Source: an uncultured Collinsella sp.
Lineage (GTDB): Bacteria > Actinomycetota > Coriobacteriia > Coriobacteriales > Coriobacteriaceae
DNA: 64,000 nucleotides
Assembly: GCA_900758375.1 (NCBI GenBank)
Contig: CAAERJ010000030.1
Coordinates: forward strand, 1-64,000
Direction: 5' to 3'
The position numbers and the translations under genes are program-made. Numbering within the stretch: the stretch's first letter is position 1; the number at the start of each line of letters is the position of its first letter. Under the pieces are notes generated by a model. The model was not told the DNA's origin, ran no database searches, and saw nothing but the letters and a program-made list of their open reading frames with translations. Positions 18,608 through 26,570 of the stretch are shown here, piece by piece.

Positions 18608-20785
18608 ATGAACTTCCGCTCATCTCTCGCCTGCACCTCGAGCGATATCGCCCGCTGGGGACTGCGCTCCGTCCTTAAGCGCCAGGGCGGCGTACTCCCC
18701 GGCCGTATCGCCATGAAGATCGATCCCGAGCTGCTAAGCGACCTCGCGGGCCTTGTCGACCGCAGCGTGGTGATCACCGGCACCAACGGCAAGACCACCA
18801 CCTCCAACCTCATCGCCGATGCCGTTGCCGCCAGCGGCGCCACCGTGGTATGCAACCGTGCCGGAAACAACATGGAGCCGGGCGTGGTTGGTGCCCTGCT
18901 CGAGGCGCGTGGCAACCTTAAGCGAACCGCCAGCAGCAAGCGCGTAGGCGTCTTTGAGTGCGACGAGCTCTACACGGTGCGCGTCCTGCCCAAGCTCAAG
19001 CCAACCTACTTTGTGCTGCTCAACCTGTTCCGCGACCAGCTGGACCGCTACGGCGAGATCGACCACACCCAGGACGTCATCGCCCACGCGCTGGAGCTTT
19101 CGCCGACAACGACGCTCATCTATAACGCCGACGACCCGCTGTGCGCCGCGATCGCCGCGCGCGTTCCCAATGCAAGCATCGCCTTTGGCATCGACGGCGC
19201 CACCGACACCGAGTCTGACCGCATTAGCGACTCGCGCTTTTGCTCGCAGTGCAACACCCCGTTGGAGTACGACTACGTGCAATACGGCCAGCTCGGCGCC
19301 TATCATTGTCCTTCGTGCGGCTGGGCACGCTCTGCGCTTGTCCGTCGCGTGACGGGCGTGGAGCTCGGCTGCGACGGCTACGATTTTGACCTGGTCTTTG
19401 GATCTGCGTCCAACGCGGCTGCCGTACACATCGCCACGCGCTACAACGGTCTGTACATGGTCTACAACGTTGCCGCCGCATTCTTTGCCGCACATGAGTT
19501 GGGCGTGGATACGGCGCACCTGCAGCCCACGCTCGATGCCTATGTGCCCGCCGGCGGACGCATGGGGCGCTGGGATATCGCCGGCCGCACCGTCGAGGCC
19601 AACCTGGCTAAGAATCCCGTAGGCTTCGATCGACAAATCCAGTCCATCAAGACTGCAGGCGGCAGACTCTGCGCTTTCTTCCTCAACGACAACGATGCCG
19701 ACGGCCACGATGTATCGTGGATCTACGACGTCGACTTTGAGCGCATCGCCGACACGCCGGGTCTTGTCGCCTTTGCCGGAGGCACGCGTGCACACGACAT
19801 GCAGGTACGCCTCAAGTACGCCGGCATCGATACCGCGATTATCTCGGACGTCGCGCAGGCAATTGGCGCCGTGGCAGACGAGGCCGCCGATGACACCTTC
19901 TACGCAGTCGCCAACTACACGGCCTTCCCGCCGCTGGTCAAGGAGCTCGACGAGCTTAAGGGCACCGATGCGAGCTCGGTCGCCTCCCACGCCGTAACGC
20001 GCGCCGATGGCAGCGCTGTCCCCACCGACATTGCGCCGGTCGAGCTTTCGCGCCCGCTACGCATCGTCTACCTGTATCCCGATGCCCTCAACCTCTATGG
20101 CGACGGCGGCAACGTCATTGCCCTCGAGCGCCGCTGCGCCTGGCGTGGCATCCCCGTGCGCGTGGACGAGGTCCGTATGGGCGAGTCGCTCGATCTCACC
20201 GACGCCGACATCGTTATGATGGGCGGTGGCTCCGACCGCGACCAGCTTGCCGTGGCACACGAGCTGCTCGCTCAAAAAGACAAGGTCGCGTCCTATGTTG
20301 AGGATGGCGGCTCGCTGCTCGCTATCTGCGGCAGCTATCAGCTGCTCGGCCGTTCGTACTATATGGGTGAGAATCGCCTCGAGGGCCTGGGCGTCATTGC
20401 CGCCGAAACCGTGCGCGGCTCCGACCGCCTGATCGGCAACGTCGCCGTCAAGACCGACCTGGCACCCGAGCCCTTTGTGGGATTCGAGAACCACGGTGGC
20501 CGCACGCTTTTGGACGCCGAGGCCACGCCGCTCGGAACGTCCGTCGTCACGGGCACCGGTAACAACGGCGACGACGGCTTTGAGGGCATCATCTACAAGG
20601 GCGTCATCGGCACGTACCTACACGGACCGGCACTGCCCAAGAACCCCGAGCTCGCCGACTGGCTCATCGCCCACGCTCTCGAGCGCCGTGGCGATGCACG
20701 GGCCACCGCTCTGCTGCCGCTCAAGCCCCTCGACGACACTTACGAGCACGCCGCCCACGACGCCGCGATGAAGCTCCTCCCCTAA
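18608..20785 (+). CDS. Fused MurT-GatD lipid II isoglutaminyl synthase
   Basis: This enzyme amidates the D-glutamate of lipid II, which many Gram-positives need for cross-linking. Normally MurT and GatD are separate proteins; here one 725-residue chain contains both. MurT part: ATP motif GTNGKTT (58-64), ECDE, a four-Cys zinc ribbon (Cys212, 215, 234, 237), and DVSWIYDVDFE in the C-terminal domain. After an Ala/Asp-rich linker (~452-481) comes the GatD class I glutaminase: GGGSDRDQ, nucleophile Cys574 in AICGSYQLLG and His672 in TYLHGP. All expected catalytic residues are present. It is the last gene of a three-gene cluster. Confidence 0.93.
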   Translation: MNFRSSLACTSSDIARWGLRSVLKRQGGVLPGRIAMKIDPELLSDLAGLVDRSVVITGTNGKTTTSNLIADAVAASGATVVCNRAGNNMEPGVVGALLEARGNLKRTASSKRVGVFECDELYTVRVLPKLKPTYFVLLNLFRDQLDRYGEIDHTQDVIAHALELSPTTTLIYNADDPLCAAIAARVPNASIAFGIDGATDTESDRISDSRFCSQCNTPLEYDYVQYGQLGAYHCPSCGWARSALVRRVTGVELGCDGYDFDLVFGSASNAAAVHIATRYNGLYMVYNVAAAFFAAHELGVDTAHLQPTLDAYVPAGGRMGRWDIAGRTVEANLAKNPVGFDRQIQSIKTAGGRLCAFFLNDNDADGHDVSWIYDVDFERIADTPGLVAFAGGTRAHDMQVRLKYAGIDTAIISDVAQAIGAVADEAADDTFYAVANYTAFPPLVKELDELKGTDASSVASHAVTRADGSAVPTDIAPVELSRPLRIVYLYPDALNLYGDGGNVIALERRCAWRGIPVRVDEVRMGESLDLTDADIVMMGGGSDRDQLAVAHELLAQKDKVASYVEDGGSLLAICGSYQLLGRSYYMGENRLEGLGVIAAETVRGSDRLIGNVAVKTDLAPEPFVGFENHGGRTLLDAEATPLGTSVVTGTGNNGDDGFEGIIYKGVIGTYLHGPALPKNPELADWLIAHALERRGDARATALLPLKPLDDTYEHAAHDAAMKLLP

Positions 20786-20792
20786 CGCCCCG

Positions 20793-20829
20793 CCACCACA
20801 AAGGGGACAGGCACCTTTGTGGTGGTTTT
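20793..20829 (+). terminator. Terminator after murT-gatD, REP family A member
   Basis: Perfect stem CCACCACAAAGG / CCTTTGTGGTGG with a 9-base loop and TTTT after it, 8 bp beyond the stop. The same hairpin recurs at 50075, 59641, 60598 and 62186, so it is also a repeat. Confidence 0.85.
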
Positions 20830-20848
20830 GACCTGCCACGGCAGTTTG

Positions 20849-20983
20849 TCTCAATCTGTAACATCTAGACCGTTAAAAGTCGTCTTACTGTTACAGATTG
20901 AGATATTCGTCCCGACGCCCGCCGTTTGTCTCGATCTGTAACAGATAGAGCCGATTTGCCCGCCCAGATGTTACAGATTGAGA
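20849..20983. repeat. Periodic inverted 15-mer array
   Basis: Four 15-bp elements alternate in orientation: TCTCAATCTGTAACA (20849-20863), TGTTACAGATTGAGA (20889-20903), TCTCGATCTGTAACA (20929-20943) and TGTTACAGATTGAGA (20969-20983). Every spacer is exactly 25 bp and the spacers differ in sequence, so the period is 40 bp. As RNA it would form two 15-bp hairpins with 25-base loops. It sits between murT-gatD and tRNA-Glu. Confidence 0.85.
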
Positions 20984-21083
20984 TATTTGAATATCGGAAT
21001 AGAAACCCACTCCTGTGTGGTGGTTTTTCAATCTGCCAACGATATGTGAACGGATAGAAAAGTCTGCTATACTCTTTCCCGCT

Positions 21084-21160
21084 GTCCCCATCGTCTAGCG
21101 GCCAAGGACGCCACCCTTTCAAGGTGGATATCGCGGGTTCGAATCCCGCTGGGGGCACCA
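21084..21160 (+). tRNA. tRNA-Glu (anticodon UUC)
   Basis: A complete cloverleaf: acceptor GTCCCCA pairs TGGGGGC, anticodon stem CCACC/GGTGG with loop CTTTCAA (anticodon TTC, reading GAA/GAG), T-arm CGGGTTCGAATCCCG, and an encoded CCA end. A likely -10 TATACT is at 21068-21073. Confidence 0.97.
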
Positions 21161-21349
21161 CAGAATCTGAGAAGCCCGTTGCCAATTCGGTAGCGGGCTT
21201 TTTGCTACCCATGTGCCGGGATTCGAACCCGACAGGGTGCGGAGCTGAGGAAACGCGCAAGCGTTTTCCAGCGCAGCGCGCAAGGAGCGAAGCGACGCAG
21301 CGGAAGCGGGCGGCGCCAGCCGCACGCGGACATCCCGCTGGGGGCACCA
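21161..21349 (+). mobile_element. tRNA-3'-end-associated mini-element
   Basis: Directly behind tRNA-Glu come a terminator, then a 15-bp inverted copy of the T-arm (21217-21231), then a GC-rich core with the hairpin AACGCGCAAGCGTT, and finally an exact 18-bp copy of the tRNA 3' end (21332-21349, duplicate of 21143-21160). The direct repeat looks like an att duplication. A homologous element lies behind tmRNA at 40883-41072. No integrase is encoded. An excision-competent or remnant mini-integrative element is an inference. Confidence 0.6.
21171..21203 (+). terminator. Terminator of tRNA-Glu
   Basis: AAGCCCGTT pairs with the AGCGGGCTT arm, followed by TTTTT, beginning 11 bases after the CCA end. 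Confidence 0.8.
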
Positions 21350-21362
21350 ACTTTAAAATGTT

Positions 21363-21402
21363 CGAACCCGCCGGATGTAAGGTCCGACGGGTTCGTTCTT
21401 TT
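21363..21402 (+). terminator. Second terminator beyond the mini-element
   Basis: Stem CGAACCCG / CGGGTTCG with inner CCGGA / TCCGA pairs and TTCTTTTT after it. It follows the second copy of the tRNA 3' end and may be the original tRNA-Glu terminator displaced by the insertion. Confidence 0.8.
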
Positions 21403-21439
21403 TGCCGTTATAAGACGAAAAGTACTCAACGCCCTTGCG

Positions 21440-22201
21440 CTAGATAAACAGCTCGCACTCCTTCCGCTCGGCACAAACTTTGCTCAACATCTTGGTAGTC
21501 GCAGAGAGCATGACGGGATTTACCGCGCGAGCGCCCCACGGACATACGGCAATGCAGCGCATGCAGGAAATGCAGGCCTTTTTGTCCACCCGCTTGGGAT
21601 CGTCTTTATCGATAGCGCCAACGGGACACACTGCGGCGCAAGCCCCGCAGGCGGTGCACTCCTTTGTGGCCTTAGGCACCATACCGGTGCCCCCGGCCTT
21701 CTTATAGGGACGATTGCCCGGAATAGCCGGCTCAGAAGCATCTCCCGCAGATATCTTTTGCTGAATCTGATTCGCAAACCCAGCGAGCTGCGCCGCGTCC
21801 TGTGGGTCTGGCCGACCGGCTGCAAACTGGCGAACAATAGAATGCTCGGCGATGGCAGAAACCGCCGCGATCACCCGAAAGCCCGCGCCCTTTGCCGCAT
21901 CCTCAAGCTCGACCAGCGTGTCCTCATACGCGCGGTTTCCGTAAACACAAACCAGAACCGCCTGCGCACCGTTTCCCCGCATCATACCCAAGCGCTCCGC
22001 AGCCACAGCCGGGACTCGCCCGCCATACGAGGGTACCGCGATCACGGCTACATCCTCTTTTGTCATCGCAACCGTGCGAAAACCAAGCCCGCTATCGGTC
22101 AGATCTACAGCAACGGTTTCCCCTTCCAACGCATTGGCAATGTAGCCAGACGCCTTTTCCGTTCCGCCGGTCGGGCTAAACACGATATCGAATACCTTCA
22201 T
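21440..22201 (-). CDS. EFR1-type flavodoxin/ferredoxin fusion protein
   Basis: A 253-residue redox protein. The N-terminal flavodoxin-like domain begins MKVFDIVFSPTGGTEKAS, with the FMN phosphate loop SPTGGTEK; the C-terminal ferredoxin domain carries two 4Fe-4S motifs, CTACGACAAVCP and CISCMRCIAVCP (residues ~185-225). Such EFR1-family proteins transfer low-potential electrons in anaerobes; the partner is unknown. The start at 22201 follows GGGGAGGA. It is convergent with the tRNA-Glu region. Confidence 0.9.
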   Translation of the reverse strand: MKVFDIVFSPTGGTEKASGYIANALEGETVAVDLTDSGLGFRTVAMTKEDVAVIAVPSYGGRVPAVAAERLGMMRGNGAQAVLVCVYGNRAYEDTLVELEDAAKGAGFRVIAAVSAIAEHSIVRQFAAGRPDPQDAAQLAGFANQIQQKISAGDASEPAIPGNRPYKKAGGTGMVPKATKECTACGACAAVCPVGAIDKDDPKRVDKKACISCMRCIAVCPWGARAVNPVMLSATTKMLSKVCAERKECELFI

Positions 22202-22325
22202 CGGATAATCCTCCCCTTTATGAACAAACGGCCGAAACGTCCGCGTGCCAAAACAGGTTACAACTTTTAAGATGCCCCGCGTGAAACGCCCGCTCGGCTG
22301 CAAGTTCAAAGCAGGTCAAAGCGGC

Positions 22326-22361
22326 AAAAAAGAAGGGGCCTCACACAGGCGAGACCCCTTC
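22326..22361 (-). terminator. Rho-independent terminator after glutamine synthetase
   Basis: Minus-strand stem GAAGGGGTCTC / GAGGCCCCTTC followed by TTTTTT, 24 bp after the stop. Confidence 0.92.
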
Positions 22362-22384
22362 ACACGCAAAATCAAACGTGTCTG

Positions 22385-24472
22385 TTACACATAGAACAGA
22401 ATGTCGTCGTAGGTCGGGACCGGCCAGTAGTCGGCGGCCACGATCTCCTCCATGGCATCCACGGCGGCGCGCAGCGTATCCATAGCGGGAACGACCTCGT
22501 GCGCGTACACGTTGGCCTGCTCCTGGCCATCGAGGGCTTCGGCCTTCTGATGCACGGCATCGAGCGCCTTGATGGAGTCGTTGATGGCGGTGATACCGTT
22601 GCAGAGCTTGTTGAGCGTGTTCTGCTCGCACTGCATGGCGGCCTCCGCACCAGCGGCACGAATAGTCTCAAGGCCCTTAGCGACCTTGGTGGCATAGGCA
22701 GTAATGACCGGGCGATAGGTACGACGCGCCTCGCGAACCATCGTGGTGGCCTCGATGTTCATGAGCTTGTTGTACTTCTCGAGCTTGCAGTCGTAGCGGC
22801 ACTGGGCCTCGGCCTTGGTCAGGACACCCGTCTCCTCAAAGAGCGCAATGGCCTTATCGGAAACAAAGGCGGGCAGGGCGTCGGCCGTGGTCTTGTTGTT
22901 GGCAAGGCCGCGCTTCTCGGCCTCAACGGGCCACTCGTCGGAGTAGCCATCGCCGGAAAAGAGGATGCGCTGGTGGTCGGTCAGGACCTTCTTGCAGTAC
23001 TCGAGCGCGGCGTCCTGGAACTCATCCTCGGGCGTACCCTCAAGCGCGTCGGCGAAGGACTTGAGCGACTTGGCCACGGCGGCATCGAGCACCAGGTTGG
23101 AGTCGGAGACGTTCTGCTCGGAGCCGCAGGCACGGAACTCGAACTTGTTGCCGGTGAAGGCAAACGGGGAGGTGCGGTTGCGGTCGGTGTTGTCCTGCAT
23201 CAGCTTGGGCAGGGTATCGGCGCCCAGGTCGAGCACGCCGCGCGTGGCATGGACGGAAGCCTTGCCATCGATGATCTTCTCGACGACCTCGGTAAGCTGG
23301 TCGCCCAGGAAGATGGACATAATCGCCGGAGGAGCCTCGTTGGCGCCCAGACGATGATCGTTGCCGGCCGAGGCAACGGAGGCACGCAGGAGCTCCTGAT
23401 AGTTATCGACGGCCTCGATCACCGCGGTGAGGAAGACGATGAACTGCAGGTTGTCGAGCGGGGTGTCGCCCGGATCGAGCAGATTCTCGGACTCGGTGCC
23501 AAGCGACCAGTTGTTGTGCTTGCCCGAACCGTTGATGCCCTCAAAGGGCTTCTCGTGCAGCAGGCAGACCAAGTCGTGGCGGGAGGCGATGAGCTTCATC
23601 TTCTCCATCATGACCAGATTCTGGTCGATGGCCTCGTTGACCTCGCCATAGACCGGTGCGAGCTCATGCTGGCAGGGAGCAACCTCGTTGTGCTTGGTCT
23701 TGGCGGGAATGCCAAGCGCCCACAGTTCATCGTCCAGGTCCTTCATATAGGCCGAGACGGTGGGGCGGATAGCGCCAAAGTAGTGCTCCTCGAGCTCCTG
23801 GCCCTTGCAGGGAGCAGCACCAAAGAGGGTGCGGCCGGTGATGACCAGGTCCTTGCGCTTGCGATAGGCGTCCTTCTTGATCAGGAAGTACTCCTGCTCG
23901 TCGCCCACGGAAGGAACGACCTTCTTGGGGGTCTTGCCAAACAGCGCCAAAACGCGCTTAGACTCACGCGAGAGCGCGGTCATGGAACGCAGCAGCGGGG
24001 TCTTCTTGTCCAGGGCCTCGCCCGTGTAGGAGCAGAAAGCCGTGGGGATGCACAGGACATCGTCCTTGATAAAGGCGGGGCTAGTGGGGTCCCAAGCGGT
24101 GTAGCCACGGGCCTCGAAGGTAGCGCGCAGGCCGCCGTTGGGGAAGCTCGAGGCATCGGGCTCGCCCTGGATGAGGTTCTTGCCCGTAAACTTGGTAATG
24201 GCGGTGCCGTCGTGGTTGGGCTCCAGGAAGCTGTCGTGCTTCTCGGAAGTAATACCCGAAAGCGGCTGGAACCAGTGCGCGTAGTGCGTCGCGCCCTTGG
24301 AGATGGCCCAGACCTTCATGGCGTGGGCAACGGCGTTGGCCACATCCAGGTCGAGCGGCTCACCGCCCTCGAGGGTTGCAGCAAGGCGCTTCCAAATGTC
24401 CTTGGGGAGGTAGTCCTTCATGACTTCCTCAGAGAACACCATGGTCCCGAAGCGGTCAGTAAGTTCGGCCAT
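22385..24472 (-). CDS. glnN: Glutamine synthetase type III
   Basis: It makes glutamine from glutamate, ammonia and ATP. The 695-residue length and the motifs [41 protein letters not shown] and [14 protein letters not shown] identify the dodecameric type III enzyme rather than the ~450-residue type I. The start at 24472 ([15 protein letters not shown]) has AAGGGAG. A small hairpin (24494-24512, CACCGC/GCGGTG) lies in the leader just before the ribosome binding site and might affect translation. It is monocistronic. Confidence 0.95.
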   Translation of the reverse strand: MAELTDRFGTMVFSEEVMKDYLPKDIWKRLAATLEGGEPLDLDVANAVAHAMKVWAISKGATHYAHWFQPLSGITSEKHDSFLEPNHDGTAITKFTGKNLIQGEPDASSFPNGGLRATFEARGYTAWDPTSPAFIKDDVLCIPTAFCSYTGEALDKKTPLLRSMTALSRESKRVLALFGKTPKKVVPSVGDEQEYFLIKKDAYRKRKDLVITGRTLFGAAPCKGQELEEHYFGAIRPTVSAYMKDLDDELWALGIPAKTKHNEVAPCQHELAPVYGEVNEAIDQNLVMMEKMKLIASRHDLVCLLHEKPFEGINGSGKHNNWSLGTESENLLDPGDTPLDNLQFIVFLTAVIEAVDNYQELLRASVASAGNDHRLGANEAPPAIMSIFLGDQLTEVVEKIIDGKASVHATRGVLDLGADTLPKLMQDNTDRNRTSPFAFTGNKFEFRACGSEQNVSDSNLVLDAAVAKSLKSFADALEGTPEDEFQDAALEYCKKVLTDHQRILFSGDGYSDEWPVEAEKRGLANNKTTADALPAFVSDKAIALFEETGVLTKAEAQCRYDCKLEKYNKLMNIEATTMVREARRTYRPVITAYATKVAKGLETIRAAGAEAAMQCEQNTLNKLCNGITAINDSIKALDAVHQKAEALDGQEQANVYAHEVVPAMDTLRAAVDAMEEIVAADYWPVPTYDDILFYV

Positions 24473-24899
24473 ACGGAACTCCCTTCGTATCGGCACCGCG
24501 TGAGAAGCGGTGTTGATTACTAACGAACGAGTCATAGCTTAGACTCGCCGTGTTTCCGCGACATTACCGTTATGTTGCTGTCGCGAAACCAATCAATGAG
24601 GTTACCCTATCGAGGCGGCGTTGCCACCCTCAACAGCCAATCAACTGCATAAATTGCAGACCTCTCCCCATGGTTTAAGGGTAGCCAATTTGGGACGGGG
24701 CTTTATTAACTGGTATTTCGCATCAGATACCATTCAATATGGCCCCATCCTACATTGACTGCCCTGTTATAGGAAATGACGATAGCGAAGCATTTTCGAT
24801 TGGTATCACCAAATCGCGAGAGAAATTCCATCTTGGCGCAGTGGTGCTGTAGAATCCTTGCAACAAAACATCGCACCTAGGCATCTAAAGGAGCACGAT
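24473..24899. promoter_or_regulatory. glnN/metF divergent region with long nested hairpin
   Basis: This 427-bp gap holds both promoters. At 24692-24750 the outer arms GGGACGGGGC and GGCCCCATCC (with G-U pairs) enclose AT-rich pairing segments and the inner stem GGTAT/ATACC (24712-24716, 24727-24731), giving a ~60-base hairpin. It may be a structured leader for metF or a palindromic repeat. I saw no known SAM or cobalamin riboswitch motif. Confidence 0.5.
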
Positions 24900-25772
24900 A
24901 TGCGCGTCGACGAGGTTTTTAAGCAGGCAGCATCCCAGGGCACCGCGCCCATTTCGTTTGAGATGTTCCCGCCCAAGGGCGAGCTGACCCTCGACACGGC
25001 TCGCGAGGTGGCAGGCAATCTGTGCAAGCTTTCGCCGAGCTTTGTCTCGGTCACCTGCTCGGCCGGCGGCTCGGGCAACGGTGCCACCACCGCCCCCATC
25101 GCGCATATGATTACGAGCGAATTCGATACGCCCTCGGTGGCGCACCTCACCTGCGTTGGCCGCACGCATGCCGATATCGCCGCCAAGATTGATGAATACC
25201 GCTCCGCCGGCGTAGAAAATGTACTGGCCCTGCGCGGCGATCTTCCCGCCGGCGCGACCGAGGACGACAAGCCCGCCTCGGACTACGCCTACGCCTGCGA
25301 CCTCATCCCTGAGCTCGTCGACGCCGGCTTTTGCGTGGGCGCCGCAGCTTACCCCGAGGGCCACATTGCCTGTGAAGATCTCAACGCTTCGGTCGAATAC
25401 CTCAAGCAAAAACAGGACGCCGGCGCGAGCTTCTTTGTGACGCAGCTCTTTTTTGATAACGAGTGCTTCTACCGTTTTCGCGAGCTTGCCGACAAGGCCG
25501 GCATCACCGTGCCCATTACCGCGGGCATCATGCCGTTTATGGGCAAGTCGCAGATCAGCCGCATGGTCTTTATGTGCGGTGCGTCGCTGCCCTCCCCCGT
25601 CATCAAGATTCTCGCCAAGTACGAGAACGACCCCGAGAGCCTGCAGGCGGCCGGTGTAGATTATGCTGCTCGTCAGCTTTGCGACCTTAAGGAGCACGGT
25701 GCCGACGGTCTGCACCTGTACACTATGAACCGTCCTGCGATCGCCGCAACCATTATGGAGCGCCTGGGGTAA
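24900..25772 (+). CDS. metF: Methylenetetrahydrofolate reductase
   Basis: It reduces 5,10-methylene-THF to 5-methyl-THF, the methyl donor for methionine synthase. The 290-residue TIM-barrel protein shows FEMFPPKGE, SVTCSAGGSG, LTCVGRTHADI, LALRGDLP, FFVTQLFFDNE and PITAGIMPF, all typical of MetF. AAAGGAG precedes the start. The stop overlaps the start of the next gene, so the methionine genes form one operon: metF, activation domain, metH. Confidence 0.95.
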   Translation: MRVDEVFKQAASQGTAPISFEMFPPKGELTLDTAREVAGNLCKLSPSFVSVTCSAGGSGNGATTAPIAHMITSEFDTPSVAHLTCVGRTHADIAAKIDEYRSAGVENVLALRGDLPAGATEDDKPASDYAYACDLIPELVDAGFCVGAAAYPEGHIACEDLNASVEYLKQKQDAGASFFVTQLFFDNECFYRFRELADKAGITVPITAGIMPFMGKSQISRMVFMCGASLPSPVIKILAKYENDPESLQAAGVDYAARQLCDLKEHGADGLHLYTMNRPAIAATIMERLG

Positions 25773-26560
25773 TGGAAAAACCGCACATCGATACAGCTTT
25801 TGGTGAAGTGCCGGCCGACCTTGCGTCGCCGGCGCTTTACCGTATCGACGCTGCCCACCATCCCCGAGTCGATCGTGCCGAGATGTTGCGTTACCTGGGC
25901 TACGGCGGCCAGCAGATTGAGCCCGAGCTAGCGCAGCGTATTGAGTTTGTCGTTGAACGTCTGGAACTGGACATTGAGCCCCGTGGCGTGCGCCGCGTGT
26001 TTGCCGTCGATGCCACGGGCGTCGACGAGCAGGGCGAGCCTTGCATTCGCTTGGTTGGCACCAACGTTGAGCTGCGGGGTCGTGATATCTATCGCCACCT
26101 TAAGGACGCCTGCTTTGCCGCACTCATGGCATGCACCCTCGGCATGGACGCCGAGCGTCGCCTGCGAACCACGGGAGCCCAGCAGCCCCTTGAGGGAGCC
26201 GTGCTCGATGCCGCATGCTCTGCCTATGTAGAAGCTGCCGTCGAGCAGATGGACCAGCAGGTCAAGGCCGCGGCCGCTGCACACGAGCTCGCCGGCAACT
26301 GGCGCTTTAGCCCCGGCTACGGCGACTGTCCGCTTACGGCCCAGCGCTCAATCGTGGCTGCACTCAACGCCACGCGGCTCATCGGGCTTACCGTCACACC
26401 TACCAGCCTGCTCATGCCCACCAAGAGTGTGACCGCAGTGATCGGTCTGTTTGACGGCGAGGTCCACGACGCCCAGAGCCGCCCTACCTGCAATATCTGC
26501 CGCATGCGCGAGCACTGCCGTTTCCGCGCCGCCCACACCACCTGCTATTCCAGCCATTAG
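25772..26560 (+). CDS. Stand-alone methionine synthase activation-domain protein
   Basis: A 262-residue protein resembling the MetH activation (AdoMet-binding) domain, including SPGYGDCPLTAQRSIVAALNATRLIGLTVTPTSLLMPTKSVTAVIGL near the C-terminus (the family motif is SPGYGxCP...L...P..S). It would reductively reactivate oxidised cobalamin on the MetH encoded next, which lacks this domain. The C-terminal CNICRMREHC looks like a metal or cluster site. The start overlaps the metF stop (TAATG), implying coupled translation. Confidence 0.88.
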   Translation: MEKPHIDTAFGEVPADLASPALYRIDAAHHPRVDRAEMLRYLGYGGQQIEPELAQRIEFVVERLELDIEPRGVRRVFAVDATGVDEQGEPCIRLVGTNVELRGRDIYRHLKDACFAALMACTLGMDAERRLRTTGAQQPLEGAVLDAACSAYVEAAVEQMDQQVKAAAAAHELAGNWRFSPGYGDCPLTAQRSIVAALNATRLIGLTVTPTSLLMPTKSVTAVIGLFDGEVHDAQSRPTCNICRMREHCRFRAAHTTCYSSH

Positions 26561-26570
26561 GAGCTTATTG

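Noticed and set aside
20849..20983. CRISPR array
   Set aside because: Regular spacing suggested it, but repeats alternate in orientation, are only 15 bp, number four, and no cas gene is in the window.
21205..21236. Second tRNA gene on the minus strand
   Set aside because: Only an inverted T-arm is present; acceptor, D and anticodon arms are missing.
22499..24523. 674-codon plus-strand frame
   Set aside because: Exact antisense of glutamine synthetase III; Leu/Gly/Val-rich shadow with no domain.
24473..24899. SAM or cobalamin riboswitch before metF/metH
   Set aside because: Expected from pathway context, but no conserved core of these classes is visible; only an unclassified hairpin.
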